Shown here piece by piece: positions 32,448-40,091 of a stretch of 64,000 nt of DNA (its first letter is position 1; each line of letters starts with the position of its first letter). Made by a program: the position numbers and the translations under genes. The notes below the pieces were generated by a model. It saw nothing but the letters and a program-made list of their open reading frames with translations. It made no database searches and was not told the DNA's origin. Source of the stretch: Mycobacterium aquaticum (GTDB taxonomy: Bacteria; Actinomycetota; Actinomycetes; Mycobacteriales; Mycobacteriaceae); the NCBI RefSeq assembly GCF_002086485.1, contig NZ_MVHF01000030.1:1-64000 (forward strand). The letters are read 5' to 3'.

Positions 32448-33218
32448 GTGTCCCCCGATATGTTGAACGTCCTCCGGTACGGTCCGCAGGCGCCAGCCGA
32501 GGTGCTGTTGATCCACGGCGTGACCGGGCACGGTCAGCGCTGGCAGACCCTGGCCTCGCAGCTGCCCGGCGTGTCGATCCTGGCGCCCGATCTGCTCGGG
32601 CACGGTAGCTCGTCGTGGGCTGCGCCGTGGACGCTGGCGGCCAACGTCGACGCCTTGGCGGCCCTGCTGGATGGGCCGACGCTGGTGGTCGGGCACTCGT
32701 TCGGCGGTGCGGTGGCGCTCACCCTGGCTGCCACCTATCCGGGCCTGGTGTCCGGGCTGGTCTTGCTGGACCCTGCGGTGGGCCTCGACGGTGAGTGGAT
32801 GCGGGAGATCGCCGAGAACATGATGGCGTCGCCGGACTACACCGACGCTGCCGAAGCTCGCGCGGAGAAGGTGAAGGGTTCCTGGGGCGAGGTCGACGCC
32901 GCCGAACTGGACCGTGAGCTCGCCGAGCATCTGATCGAACTGCCCAACGGCCGATACGGGTGGCGGATCTGCATGCCCGCGATGATGGCGTACTGGAGTG
33001 AGCTGGCCCGGCCAGTTGCCTTACCGCGCACCGGAACACCAACCACACTGGTACGGGCGACCAAGACCAGCCCGCCGTATGCCACGGATGAGCTGATCGA
33101 TGCGCTTGCCGAGCGGCTCGGATCCGATTTCACGCTGCTGGACTGGGATTGCAATCACATGGTGGCTCAGGCCCGGCCCGCCGAGACCGCGGCGTTGATC
33201 ACCGAACGGTTGGCATAG
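32448..33218 (+). CDS. lipV: Alpha/beta hydrolase, LipV-like (Rv3203-like)
   Basis: This is a 256-residue alpha/beta hydrolase (GTG 32448; ATG 32460 is an alternative). The oxyanion motif HGVTGHGQRW and DLLGHGSS lie near residues 23-55. The nucleophile elbow GHSFGG has Ser84. A lid region spans about 120-180, and the catalytic His237 is in DCNHMVAQ. The M. tuberculosis homologue in the same place is reported as a lipase/esterase. There is no signal peptide, so a cytoplasmic esterase is expected. It is followed after 2 bases by the alkyltransferase-like gene, suggesting an operon. Confidence 0.85.
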   Translation: MSPDMLNVLRYGPQAPAEVLLIHGVTGHGQRWQTLASQLPGVSILAPDLLGHGSSSWAAPWTLAANVDALAALLDGPTLVVGHSFGGAVALTLAATYPGLVSGLVLLDPAVGLDGEWMREIAENMMASPDYTDAAEARAEKVKGSWGEVDAAELDRELAEHLIELPNGRYGWRICMPAMMAYWSELARPVALPRTGTPTTLVRATKTSPPYATDELIDALAERLGSDFTLLDWDCNHMVAQARPAETAALITERLA

Positions 33219-33220
33219 TC

Positions 33221-33517
33221 ATGGCGGCGGTGACCGAGGAGCAGGTGGAGACGGTCCGCGCGCTGGTCGCCGCCATTCCCGCGGGCCGGGTTGCGACGTA
33301 CGGCGACATCGCTGATGCCGCAGGGCTTTCCAGCCCCCGGATAGTCGGCTGGATCATGCGCACCGACTCGTCGGACCTGCCATGGCACCGCGTGATCCGT
33401 GCCTCCGGCCGGCCCGCACCCCATCTGAGCACCCGGCAGCTCGAACTGCTGCGTGCCGAGGGCGTGCTGTCGGTTGACGGCCGGATCGCGCTGCGGGAGT
33501 GCCGCCACGAGTTCTAG
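33221..33517 (+). CDS. Alkyltransferase-like (ATL) DNA-lesion-binding protein
   Basis: This is a 98-residue protein consisting only of the winged-helix DNA-binding domain of O6-alkylguanine transferases (IPAGRVATYGDIADAAGLSS; later VIRASGRPAPH). The catalytic PCHRV of MGMT is PWHRV here, with Trp55 replacing the methyl-accepting Cys. ATL proteins bind O6-alkylguanine without repairing it and hand the lesion to nucleotide excision repair. The final RIALRECRHEF is normal for the family. It lies 2 bases after lipV. Confidence 0.9.
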   Translation: MAAVTEEQVETVRALVAAIPAGRVATYGDIADAAGLSSPRIVGWIMRTDSSDLPWHRVIRASGRPAPHLSTRQLELLRAEGVLSVDGRIALRECRHEF

Positions 33518-33520
33518 AGC

Positions 33521-33655
33521 GCGAGCAGACAGTTGGGTACCCGAACAGCGGCGTGCCGGGGTACCTCCGCGTCTGCTCGCGGGAGAAAGGGAGCTCGCGG
33601 GAGAAAGGGAGCTCGCGGGAGAAAGGGAGCTCGCGGGAGAAAGGGAGCTCGCGCG
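33521..33655. repeat. Dispersed inverted repeat with four tandem 18-bp units, copy 3
   Basis: GCGAGCAGAC (33521-33530) is inverted as GTCTGCTCGC (33571-33580), enclosing GGGTACCC and GGGGTACC. The unit GCTCGCGGGAGAAAGGGA then repeats four times exactly (33575-33646) and starts a fifth. The array stops 2 bases before the stop codon of the leftward gene at 33658. As in copy 1, the units abut the 3' end of a leftward gene. The lack of sequence drift between units suggests recent expansion, so copy number may vary between strains. Confidence 0.9.
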
Positions 33656-33657
33656 GG

Positions 33658-34515
33658 TTACAGCACCAGGCGCACCAGCGAGGCGGTGCGGGCCAGGCCG
33701 GGGAACGCCGCGGCGGTGGACCGGGGGTGCAGGGCGTGTACCGCCAGCCGGAACATCAACGCCCGCAACAACATCTGCGGCCACTCAGGCAACGTGTCCC
33801 AGCGCTCGATGAGCCCGTCGTCGGCGTCACCCCACGACAGCGCGTCGACCACCACAACGCCGGCCGCCCACGACGCCGGACGCCAGTACGGGGTGATATC
33901 GGTGATCCCGGGAGCCGCCGCGCCGGCGAAAAGCACTGTGCCGTAGAGGTCGCCGTGCACGAGCTGGTTGGCGCTGCGGGTCGGCTTGCGCAGTGTCGCC
34001 AGCTGGTTGATCAGCTCGACCGAACGCTGCCCGTCGGTGGAACCCGGCGCGACCCTGGCCCCGGTCGGCAGCGAATGCAGCGGCCGTTCCTCCCAGGCCG
34101 CGCGGTCGGCGGCGATGAACACGTCGACGTCAGCCCATGGCGCGACCGGCGGTTGGGTGAGGAATCGGGGCCGTTCCAGTGTCGCGGTTGCCTCGTGCAA
34201 GCGCACTGCCGCCGAAACCACTTCGTCGTGCCGGGGCTCGGGGGTTCCGGCGACGAAAGTGTCCGCGCGCCAGCCCGCCACCACGTAGCGCCCGTCGGTC
34301 GAACGCACCGGGCGGGCCAGCCGAACGCCGTCGACGAACAGGGTCTCGCGCACCTTGGCCGACCACGCCGCACGGGCATGGTCTGCGACCACGGACAGCA
34401 CGACTTCGCCGCAGCGCCAACCACCCTCCCAACTCGAACCCAGTGGGACGGGGCGGACCCCGGACAGCCCGAACGCCGCCAGCACATGTTCCGGCGGCCG
34501 CTCGACAGTCACCAC
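33658..34515 (-). CDS. Aminoglycoside-phosphotransferase-fold protein (Rv3205c-like)
   Basis: This is a 285-residue protein of the actinobacterial family often listed as a TIGR02569 conserved hypothetical. It has a kinase-like fold: an N-terminal lobe (PPEHVLAAFGLSGVRPVPLG), a degenerate nucleotide region, then NQLVHGDLYGTVLFAG (HGD is the catalytic-loop core, but N is replaced downstream) and GITDITPYWRPASWAAGVVV in place of the usual DFG segment. It is probably not a classical antibiotic kinase. It ends at the tandem repeat array. The neighbour on the same strand, upstream, is moeZ. Confidence 0.8.
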   Translation of the reverse strand: MVTVERPPEHVLAAFGLSGVRPVPLGSSWEGGWRCGEVVLSVVADHARAAWSAKVRETLFVDGVRLARPVRSTDGRYVVAGWRADTFVAGTPEPRHDEVVSAAVRLHEATATLERPRFLTQPPVAPWADVDVFIAADRAAWEERPLHSLPTGARVAPGSTDGQRSVELINQLATLRKPTRSANQLVHGDLYGTVLFAGAAAPGITDITPYWRPASWAAGVVVVDALSWGDADDGLIERWDTLPEWPQMLLRALMFRLAVHALHPRSTAAAFPGLARTASLVRLVL

Positions 34516-34548
34516 CTCAGCCTAAGGTGTTGACCCGCAAACTGGCCG

Positions 34549-35754
34549 TCAGTACATCACCATGTCGGGATCGAGCTGGCGTGCCCACGCCACGATGCCG
34601 CCCTGCAGATGCATCGCGTCGGAGAACCCGGCCTGCTTCACGATGGCCAGCACCTCGGCCGAGCGCACCCCGGTCTTGCAGTACAGAACGGGTGTGCGGT
34701 CAACCTGGAGCTTGGCGAGCGCATCGCCTGACTCGAAGGTCGGCTTCGGGATCAGCTCGGCACCCTGAATGTGATTGATCTCCCATTCGACCGGCTCGCG
34801 GACGTCAATGAGCGCCAACGGCTTACCGGAGTCCAGCAGCTCCCGCAGTTCCTGCGGGGTGATGGTGGAGCCTTGAGCCGCCGCGGTCGCCTCGTCGGAG
34901 ACCGCGCCGCAGAATTCCTCGTAATCGATGAGCTCGGTGATCTTCGGCGTCGACGGGTCCTTGCGGATCCGGATGGTCCGATACGTCATGTCGAGCGCGT
35001 CGTAGACCATCAGCCGACCCAGCAGTGGTTCGCCGATACCGGTGATCAGCTTGATCGCCTCGGTGCCCATGATCGACGCGATGGACGCGCACAGGATGCC
35101 CAGCACGCCGCCCTCGGCACACGACGGAACCATTCCCGGTGGCGGCGGCTCGGGGTACAGGTCGCGGTAGTTCAGGCCCTGCTTCTCGCCGTCGGGGCCG
35201 TCGGGGGCGTCCTCCCAGAACACCGACACCTGCCCCTCGAACCGGTAGATCGAACCCCAGACGTAAGGCTTGCCCGCGAGCACTGCGGCGTCGTTGACCA
35301 GATACCGGGTGGCGAAGTTGTCGGTGCCGTCGAGAATCAGGTCGTACTGGCTGAAGAGCTCGACGGCGTTGTCGGGTTCCAACCGGAACTCGTGCAGGTT
35401 GACCGTCACCAGCGGGTTGATCGCCAGGATGGATTCCTTGGCGCTGAGCGCCTTGGACTTCCCGATGTCGGCCTGGCCGTGGATGATCTGGCGCTGCAGG
35501 TTCGATTCGTCGACGACGTCGAACTCGACGATGCCGATGGTTCCCACCCCGGCCGCGGCCAGGTACAGCAGGGTCGGTGAACCGAGCCCGCCGGCACCGA
35601 GTACCAGCACCTTGGCGTTCTTGAGCCGCTTCTGCCCGACCACACCCACATCGGGGATGATCAGGTGGCGGCTGTAGCGCGTCACCTCTTCGCGGGTGAG
35701 CTCGGCCGCCGGTTCAACCAGCGGCGGTAACGTCACACCCAAATTCGCGGACAC
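34549..35754 (-). CDS. moeZ: MoeZ, ubiquitin-like-protein adenylyltransferase with rhodanese domain
   Basis: This is a 401-residue protein, GTG 35754 (MSANLGVTLPPLVEPAAELT). The E1-like ThiF domain starts with RYSRHLIIPDVGVVGQKRL; the nucleotide loop GAGGLGS is at 53-59, with NLQRQIIH and DGTDNFATRY. The C-terminal rhodanese domain has the active-site loop CKTGVRS (Cys359). MoeZ adenylates and sulfurates the C-termini of sulfur carriers (MoaD, CysO), feeding molybdopterin and cysteine synthesis. The fused rhodanese distinguishes it from plain MoeB. Confidence 0.94.
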   Translation of the reverse strand: MSANLGVTLPPLVEPAAELTREEVTRYSRHLIIPDVGVVGQKRLKNAKVLVLGAGGLGSPTLLYLAAAGVGTIGIVEFDVVDESNLQRQIIHGQADIGKSKALSAKESILAINPLVTVNLHEFRLEPDNAVELFSQYDLILDGTDNFATRYLVNDAAVLAGKPYVWGSIYRFEGQVSVFWEDAPDGPDGEKQGLNYRDLYPEPPPPGMVPSCAEGGVLGILCASIASIMGTEAIKLITGIGEPLLGRLMVYDALDMTYRTIRIRKDPSTPKITELIDYEEFCGAVSDEATAAAQGSTITPQELRELLDSGKPLALIDVREPVEWEINHIQGAELIPKPTFESGDALAKLQVDRTPVLYCKTGVRSAEVLAIVKQAGFSDAMHLQGGIVAWARQLDPDMVMY

Positions 35755-35862
35755 CGCATGTCTCCTCAAGTCATGGACCGTACGTAGGCACAACGGTAAT
35801 CCGACGGACATGCTTCCCGTGCCGCGGTAGCCGCTATTGGGCAGCCGGACCGGATCCGGGGG

Positions 35863-36897
35863 CTAGGCGATGGGATACGGCCAGGGGTTGAACCGGCAGG
35901 TTTTGCCGTCCGCCTTGACGGTCTCGGGGTCGAACTTCGCATCGTCGTTGTTTGCGGTGGAAAAGGTCTGCTGCATCATGATCGGCGCCAGGGCACCGTC
36001 ATCGCGGCACGCCTCGTGGCGCTGGTAGCCGATGGCGTGGCCGACCTCATGGTTGATCAGGTACTGCCGGTAGGACCCGATATCGCCCTGGAACGGCACC
36101 GCGCCACGCACCCAGCGGGCCTCGTTGATGAAGACGCGGGCCTGGCCGTCGTAGGACGGGTTGTAGCAGGACGCCTCCAGCTGGATGTCGTAACCGCAGC
36201 CCTCCCGCACGGTGATCGGCGAGGTCAGCGACACCCGGAAGTCCGGCTCGATTCCGCTGGCGGCGTCGATGCGGGTGAAGCCGAACATCCCGTCATGCGT
36301 CCAGCTCTTGGGGTTGGCGAGGGTCTCGCTGACCATGCGGGCGAAGCCGTCGTCGCCGCCGAAGGAGGTGGTGTCCACACCGTCCTCCACCTCGACGGTG
36401 TAGGTGAACGACTTGGTGGTGCCCTTGCCGACCTTCTCGGTGGTGCCGGGCACGATGTGCCAGGTCTTGGCACCGGCCTCGGTGAACTGCCCGCCCGCCG
36501 GCAGGATCCCGGTGGGCAGGTTGGCGTCGAACTCGGTGAGGCCCTTGGGGGGTGCACCGATGATGGCGGTGGCGGCATGGTCGATGGTGGGCGACCCCTG
36601 AACCGGTCCGTCGTCGGCGTGCCCGCCGTGCGCGCTGGTGGTGCCGGTCACGGTCTGGTACAGCACGACGACGGTCAGCACGATGAGTACCGGCAGCGCG
36701 TATGCCCGCCAGCCGTAGGTGGAGACGAATCGGCCGAGCCAGGTCTGCTTGCGCCACTGGCCCCGTTCGTCCCGATTGACCCGGGGCCGACCTGAGTCGA
36801 CCGCCAGCGGATCCCGTTGGGCGCGCAGCGGCTCTCGCCATTCGTCGCGCAGTGCCGGGACGCGGCTGCCCGCGCGGGGCCCCGGGTCGTAGGTCAC
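35863..36897 (-). CDS. DUF3152 membrane-anchored putative zinc metalloprotease (Rv3207c-like)
   Basis: This is a 344-residue protein from GTG 36897. A basic cytoplasmic N-terminus of about 65 residues leads into one membrane segment (AYALPVLIVLTVVVLYQTV), with the rest outside. The extracellular domain contains LINHEVGHAIGYQRH, an HExxHxxxxxH zinc site (metzincin-like spacing), then IMMQQ. Two Cys pairs (GCGYDIQLEASC, HEAC...KTC) may form disulfides. Substrates are unknown. The gene is divergent from a TetR regulator, and a perfect palindrome lies 14 bases upstream of its start. Confidence 0.85.
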   Translation of the reverse strand: MTYDPGPRAGSRVPALRDEWREPLRAQRDPLAVDSGRPRVNRDERGQWRKQTWLGRFVSTYGWRAYALPVLIVLTVVVLYQTVTGTTSAHGGHADDGPVQGSPTIDHAATAIIGAPPKGLTEFDANLPTGILPAGGQFTEAGAKTWHIVPGTTEKVGKGTTKSFTYTVEVEDGVDTTSFGGDDGFARMVSETLANPKSWTHDGMFGFTRIDAASGIEPDFRVSLTSPITVREGCGYDIQLEASCYNPSYDGQARVFINEARWVRGAVPFQGDIGSYRQYLINHEVGHAIGYQRHEACRDDGALAPIMMQQTFSTANNDDAKFDPETVKADGKTCRFNPWPYPIA

Positions 36898-36910
36898 CGA
36901 TCCAGAATGG

Positions 36911-36924
36911 CACAGCCGGCTGTG
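36911..36924. promoter_or_regulatory. Perfect palindrome in the DUF3152/TetR divergent promoter
   Basis: CACAGCCGGCTGTG is a 14-base perfect palindrome, 14 bases upstream of the DUF3152 start and 158 bases before the TetR start. A TetR dimer site is a reasonable reading, but a single short copy is weak support. Confidence 0.35.
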
Positions 36925-37081
36925 AATACGGCGCCCGTGCGTCTGCTCCGTGACCACGCTGCCACCAATTCGCAACCCTCGGACATTTCGCACCCAGTAC
37001 GGCGTCGGTAGTACTGTCGTGCGATGAGCAGCTTGGCCGACCATGACCAAGCGCGCCAGAGGAATCCAGATTGAGGACTGC

Positions 37082-37732
37082 ATGAGCGACGTCGCCAACA
37101 CCGAGAGGAGAGCCGACAAGCGGACAACCGGTCGACGGGGAAACCGCATGCCGCGCGACGAGCGACGGGGTCAGCTCATGGCAGCCGCCAGCGAGGTTTT
37201 TGTCGACCGCGGCTATCACGCCGCGGGGATGGACGAGATCGCCGAACGCGCCGGTGTCAGTAAACCGGTTCTCTACCAACACTTCTCGTCGAAGCTGGAG
37301 CTGTACCTCGCGGTGCTGCAGCGCCACGTCGACAATCTGGTGTCCGGCGTGCGCCAGGCGCTGCGCACCACCACCGACAACCGGCAGCGGTTGCGTGCCG
37401 CGGTGGAGGCGTTCTTCGACTTCATCGAACACGACGGTCAGGGCTACCGGCTGATCTTCGAGAACGACTACGTGACCGAGCCGCAGGTGGCGGCCCAGGT
37501 GAAGGTGGCGACCGAAGCGTGCACCGATGCAGTGTTCGACTTGATCAGCCGCGATTCCGGCCTGGAGGCGCATCGCGCCCGGATGATCGCGGTCGGCCTG
37601 GTCGCGATCAGCGTCGACTCGGCGCGCTACTGGCTCAACAACGAGCGGCCGATCGACAAGGACTCCGCGGTCGAGGGCACGGTGCAGTTCGCCTGGGGCG
37701 GACTGTCACACGTGCCACTCACCCGCGTCTGA
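37082..37732 (+). CDS. TetR-family regulator (Rv3208-like)
   Basis: This is a 216-residue protein from ATG 37082 (MSDVANTERRADKRTTGRRG). The helix-turn-helix lies at about 27-72 (RRGQLMAAASEVFVDRGYHA, then AGMDEIAERAGVSKPVLYQH). The rest is the helical ligand/dimer domain. The basic N-terminal extension is typical of the actinobacterial orthologue. The ligand is unknown. It faces away from the DUF3152 gene and is followed by the convergent DUF3107 gene, so it is probably monocistronic. Confidence 0.88.
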   Translation: MSDVANTERRADKRTTGRRGNRMPRDERRGQLMAAASEVFVDRGYHAAGMDEIAERAGVSKPVLYQHFSSKLELYLAVLQRHVDNLVSGVRQALRTTTDNRQRLRAAVEAFFDFIEHDGQGYRLIFENDYVTEPQVAAQVKVATEACTDAVFDLISRDSGLEAHRARMIAVGLVAISVDSARYWLNNERPIDKDSAVEGTVQFAWGGLSHVPLTRV

Positions 37733-37743
37733 ACGGCCTGCCC

Positions 37744-37983
37744 TCAGGCGGACTCGGCCCCGACGCCGAAGCCGACGCGGCGCACATCGGCGGCGCCGAT
37801 CTCGACGTAGGCGATCTTGCTGTTCTGCACCAGGAACCGGCGACCCTTCTCGTCGGTCAGCGCCAGCACGCCCGAGTCCTTGCTGAGCGCGTCGGTGACC
37901 TGCTGCTCCACCTCACTTGGCGTCTGCGCGCTGTTGAAACTCAGCTCCCGCGGACTGTCCGTGACGCCGATCTTGACCTCCAC
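37744..37983 (-). CDS. DUF3107 small protein (Rv3208A/TB9.4-like)
   Basis: This is a 79-residue conserved actinobacterial protein (MEVKIGVTDSPRELSFNSAQ ... AYVEIGAADVRRVGFGVG). It has an ATP-binding-like beta/alpha composition but no catalytic motif. It is full length. ATG 37983 follows a weak AGAAAAGGGGTCC site. Its function is unknown. The 290 bases upstream, to 38273, contain no gene I can support. Confidence 0.85.
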   Translation of the reverse strand: MEVKIGVTDSPRELSFNSAQTPSEVEQQVTDALSKDSGVLALTDEKGRRFLVQNSKIAYVEIGAADVRRVGFGVGAESA

Positions 37984-38273
37984 GCTGGACCCCTTTTCTT
38001 TCGCTACTGTCCGTGTCCCTCAGCAGGCTAGTGGACATCGTCGCGCCGATGCCGCCAGCGTCGGCCATTGTGAGTTCGCCGTGCGCGAAGCGTGCGGACG
38101 ACGCCGAAGAGCGGCCGCCTGCCGCGCTTGATGCCTGCCGTGCCGAGCGCGGAGATCTTCGGCGACCGAACCGAGTCCGGACCGTGACCGACACGCTGAC
38201 CACCGAACCTCACCAGTCACATCCGCCTCGATAGCATCAGCAGCGACATTGGACGAGACGACTGGGAAGCCGC

Positions 38274-39089
38274 ATGACCAGGCCTTATTCGCCGTATGAC
38301 ACGAAGTCCGCCGAACGCTTCGGTGACGATTCGCCGCCGCCCGGGCAATACGATCCGGACACCAGTTTCCGCAGCCGCTATCGCACCAGTTACGACGACT
38401 ACCGCGGTGGTGACGACGGCTCTGCCTACGAGGACTACGACGCCTACGTCGGCGACAGCCACGACGACTCCGACGACGACATCTACGAGTACTACGAGCC
38501 TGTCGACAAGCGGTGGATGTGGGTCGCCTCGGTCGCGGGCGTGATCCTGCTGGTGGCGGTCATCTGCACGGTGATCATCCTGGGCGGCGGCGACAGCGGC
38601 TCGGTTTCGGTCACCACGACCTCCCCGGCGGCGCCCACGACGAGCCAGTCCCCGACCACTCCGGTACAGGACGCCACGTCAAAGCCCGCATCCCCGCCAC
38701 CCACGGCCATGTCGCCCGAAACGGTGACGACCGTGACGCCGAGCCCGCGGGCCACCGCCGAGCCGACGGCCGAACCGGCACCGCCTGCCGCGGCCGCCCC
38801 GCCTGCAGCCGAGGCCACCCCCCGCACCGTCACCTACACGGTGACCGGCACCCGGCCGTTGCTCGACCTGGTCACCATCGTCTACACCGACCAGCAGGGC
38901 GCCCTGCAGACCGAATTCAACGTGGCGCTGCCGTGGACCAAGACCGTGATGCTCAACCCCGGGGTCGAGCTCAAGTCGGTGACGGCGACCAGCGTGACCG
39001 GTCAGCTCAACTGCGCGATCACCGATGCCAACGGCGCAACGCTGGTCCAGCAGGCCAACAACACGATGATCGCGACCTGCACGCAGTAG
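38274..39089 (+). CDS. MmpS-like membrane protein (Rv3209-like)
   Basis: This is a 271-residue single-pass protein. An Asp/Tyr-rich cytoplasmic region (residues 1-80, many DD and YD pairs) precedes a membrane helix (MWVASVAGVILLVAVICTVI, about 83-104). A Thr/Pro/Ala linker and a C-terminal beta domain (from RTVTYTVTGTRPLLDLVTIV, about 187-271) match the periplasmic domain of MmpS lipid-export accessory proteins. Two cysteines near the end (LNCAI, ATCTQ) are conserved in that domain. No mmpL gene is adjacent. Confidence 0.8.
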   Translation: MTRPYSPYDTKSAERFGDDSPPPGQYDPDTSFRSRYRTSYDDYRGGDDGSAYEDYDAYVGDSHDDSDDDIYEYYEPVDKRWMWVASVAGVILLVAVICTVIILGGGDSGSVSVTTTSPAAPTTSQSPTTPVQDATSKPASPPPTAMSPETVTTVTPSPRATAEPTAEPAPPAAAAPPAAEATPRTVTYTVTGTRPLLDLVTIVYTDQQGALQTEFNVALPWTKTVMLNPGVELKSVTATSVTGQLNCAITDANGATLVQQANNTMIATCTQ

Positions 39090-39095
39090 CGGCGG

Positions 39096-39794
39096 TCAGG
39101 CCAGGCCCAGCTCCTGCATGCGGGAGTGGTGCGTGTGCTGCAGCCGGTTGAAGAACTCGGCGAGCTGGGTCAGGCCTTCCCCGCTGGACATCACCAGGTC
39201 GACCAGCTCGTCGTGGTCGGCGAGCACGAACTGGGCCTGGGTGACGGCCTCACCCAGCAGCCGGCGCGCCCACAGCGCGAGCCGGTGCCGCTGCCGAACG
39301 CTGGCGGTCACCGCGGCCTGCACCTCGGCGACGACGAACTGCGAGTGCCCGGTCTCCGAGAGCACCGACCGCACCACCGAGGCGATCTCCTCCGGTAGCG
39401 AGTCGGCGATCTCCAGGTAGAAGTCGGCAGCGAGCGCATCGCCGATATAGGTCTTCACCAGAGCTTCCAGCCAGGTGCTCGGTGTGGTCATGCGGTGGTA
39501 GTTCTCCAGCGCCGAGGCGTACTTCGTCATCGCCGCAACGACGTCAACTCCCCTGCGCTCCAACGCATCCCGCAATGTTTCGTAGTGCCCCATCTCGGCG
39601 GCGGCCATGCTGGCCATGTTGATGCGGCCACGCAGATCGGGTGCCATCCGCGCCTCTTCGGTGAGCCGGTAGAACGCGGCGACCTCGCCGTAGGCCAGCA
39701 CCGCGAACAATTCATCGACCCCTGGATGGTCGGCCGACACGGCCGGTGCGGCCGGCTCGGCGATCTGTTCTGCGGCGGGTTGCGGCGATGTCAT
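39096..39794 (-). CDS. Ferritin-like/MiaE-like diiron-fold protein (Rv3210c-like)
   Basis: This is a 232-residue helical protein. Candidate diiron ligands are a Glu in AYGEVAAFYRL, Glu and His in AAAEMGHYETLRDAL, and later Glu/His in LSETGHSQFVV. These fit a four-helix ferritin-like bundle such as the tRNA hydroxylase MiaE group. The N-terminal 25 residues are low-complexity Ala/Pro. The true reaction in actinobacteria is unknown. It is convergent with the MmpS-like gene (6 bases apart) and divergent from rhlE. Confidence 0.8.
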   Translation of the reverse strand: MTSPQPAAEQIAEPAAPAVSADHPGVDELFAVLAYGEVAAFYRLTEEARMAPDLRGRINMASMAAAEMGHYETLRDALERRGVDVVAAMTKYASALENYHRMTTPSTWLEALVKTYIGDALAADFYLEIADSLPEEIASVVRSVLSETGHSQFVVAEVQAAVTASVRQRHRLALWARRLLGEAVTQAQFVLADHDELVDLVMSSGEGLTQLAEFFNRLQHTHHSRMQELGLA

Positions 39795-40091
39795 GGGGCC
39801 AACTTTAGACTCCGCCGGGCCTGCCGACTTCCCGGCAAATCGGCCCCGCGACTCCGACCAGCTACAATGGCTTCTGGTAACAGGATCTGCAGCGGCTTCG
39901 AGCCCGCTTGCGAGCCGCCCAGGCCGCTACCGAAGAAATGTGCGTGCACGCAGTTGGCCCGCCCCGTAGCGCTGGGCCCCGCGGATCGGCACCGCCGCCT
40001 GTACCGGGCGAACCGGCCGTGTCATTGTCGAAACTCGTGCGCGCGTGGACGCCCCATGAGGTTTGACAGCGAAAGGCTACCTCCACCAACC
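39795..40091 (+). promoter_or_regulatory. rhlE promoter and long 5' leader
   Basis: This is a gene-free 297-base stretch. TACAAT (39863-39868) fits a SigA -10 box for rhlE and would give a leader of roughly 215 bases. The leader has a GC-rich segment able to fold (GCGGCTTCGAGC ... GCGAGCCGC, about 39890-39920). Long leaders are common on DEAD-box helicase mRNAs and often mediate cold- or self-regulation. Confidence 0.45.

Noticed and set aside
33575..33646. CRISPR-like array
   Set aside because: Units are contiguous with no spacers and no cas genes nearby; it is a tandem minisatellite.
33499..33700. A frame encoding repeated SSREKG units
   Set aside because: It is the translation of the 18-bp tandem array outside any supported gene; no ribosome site and no conserved continuation.
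37984..38273. Possible small gene between DUF3107 and the MmpS-like gene
   Set aside because: Short frames exist on both strands but none has a ribosome site or protein-like composition.
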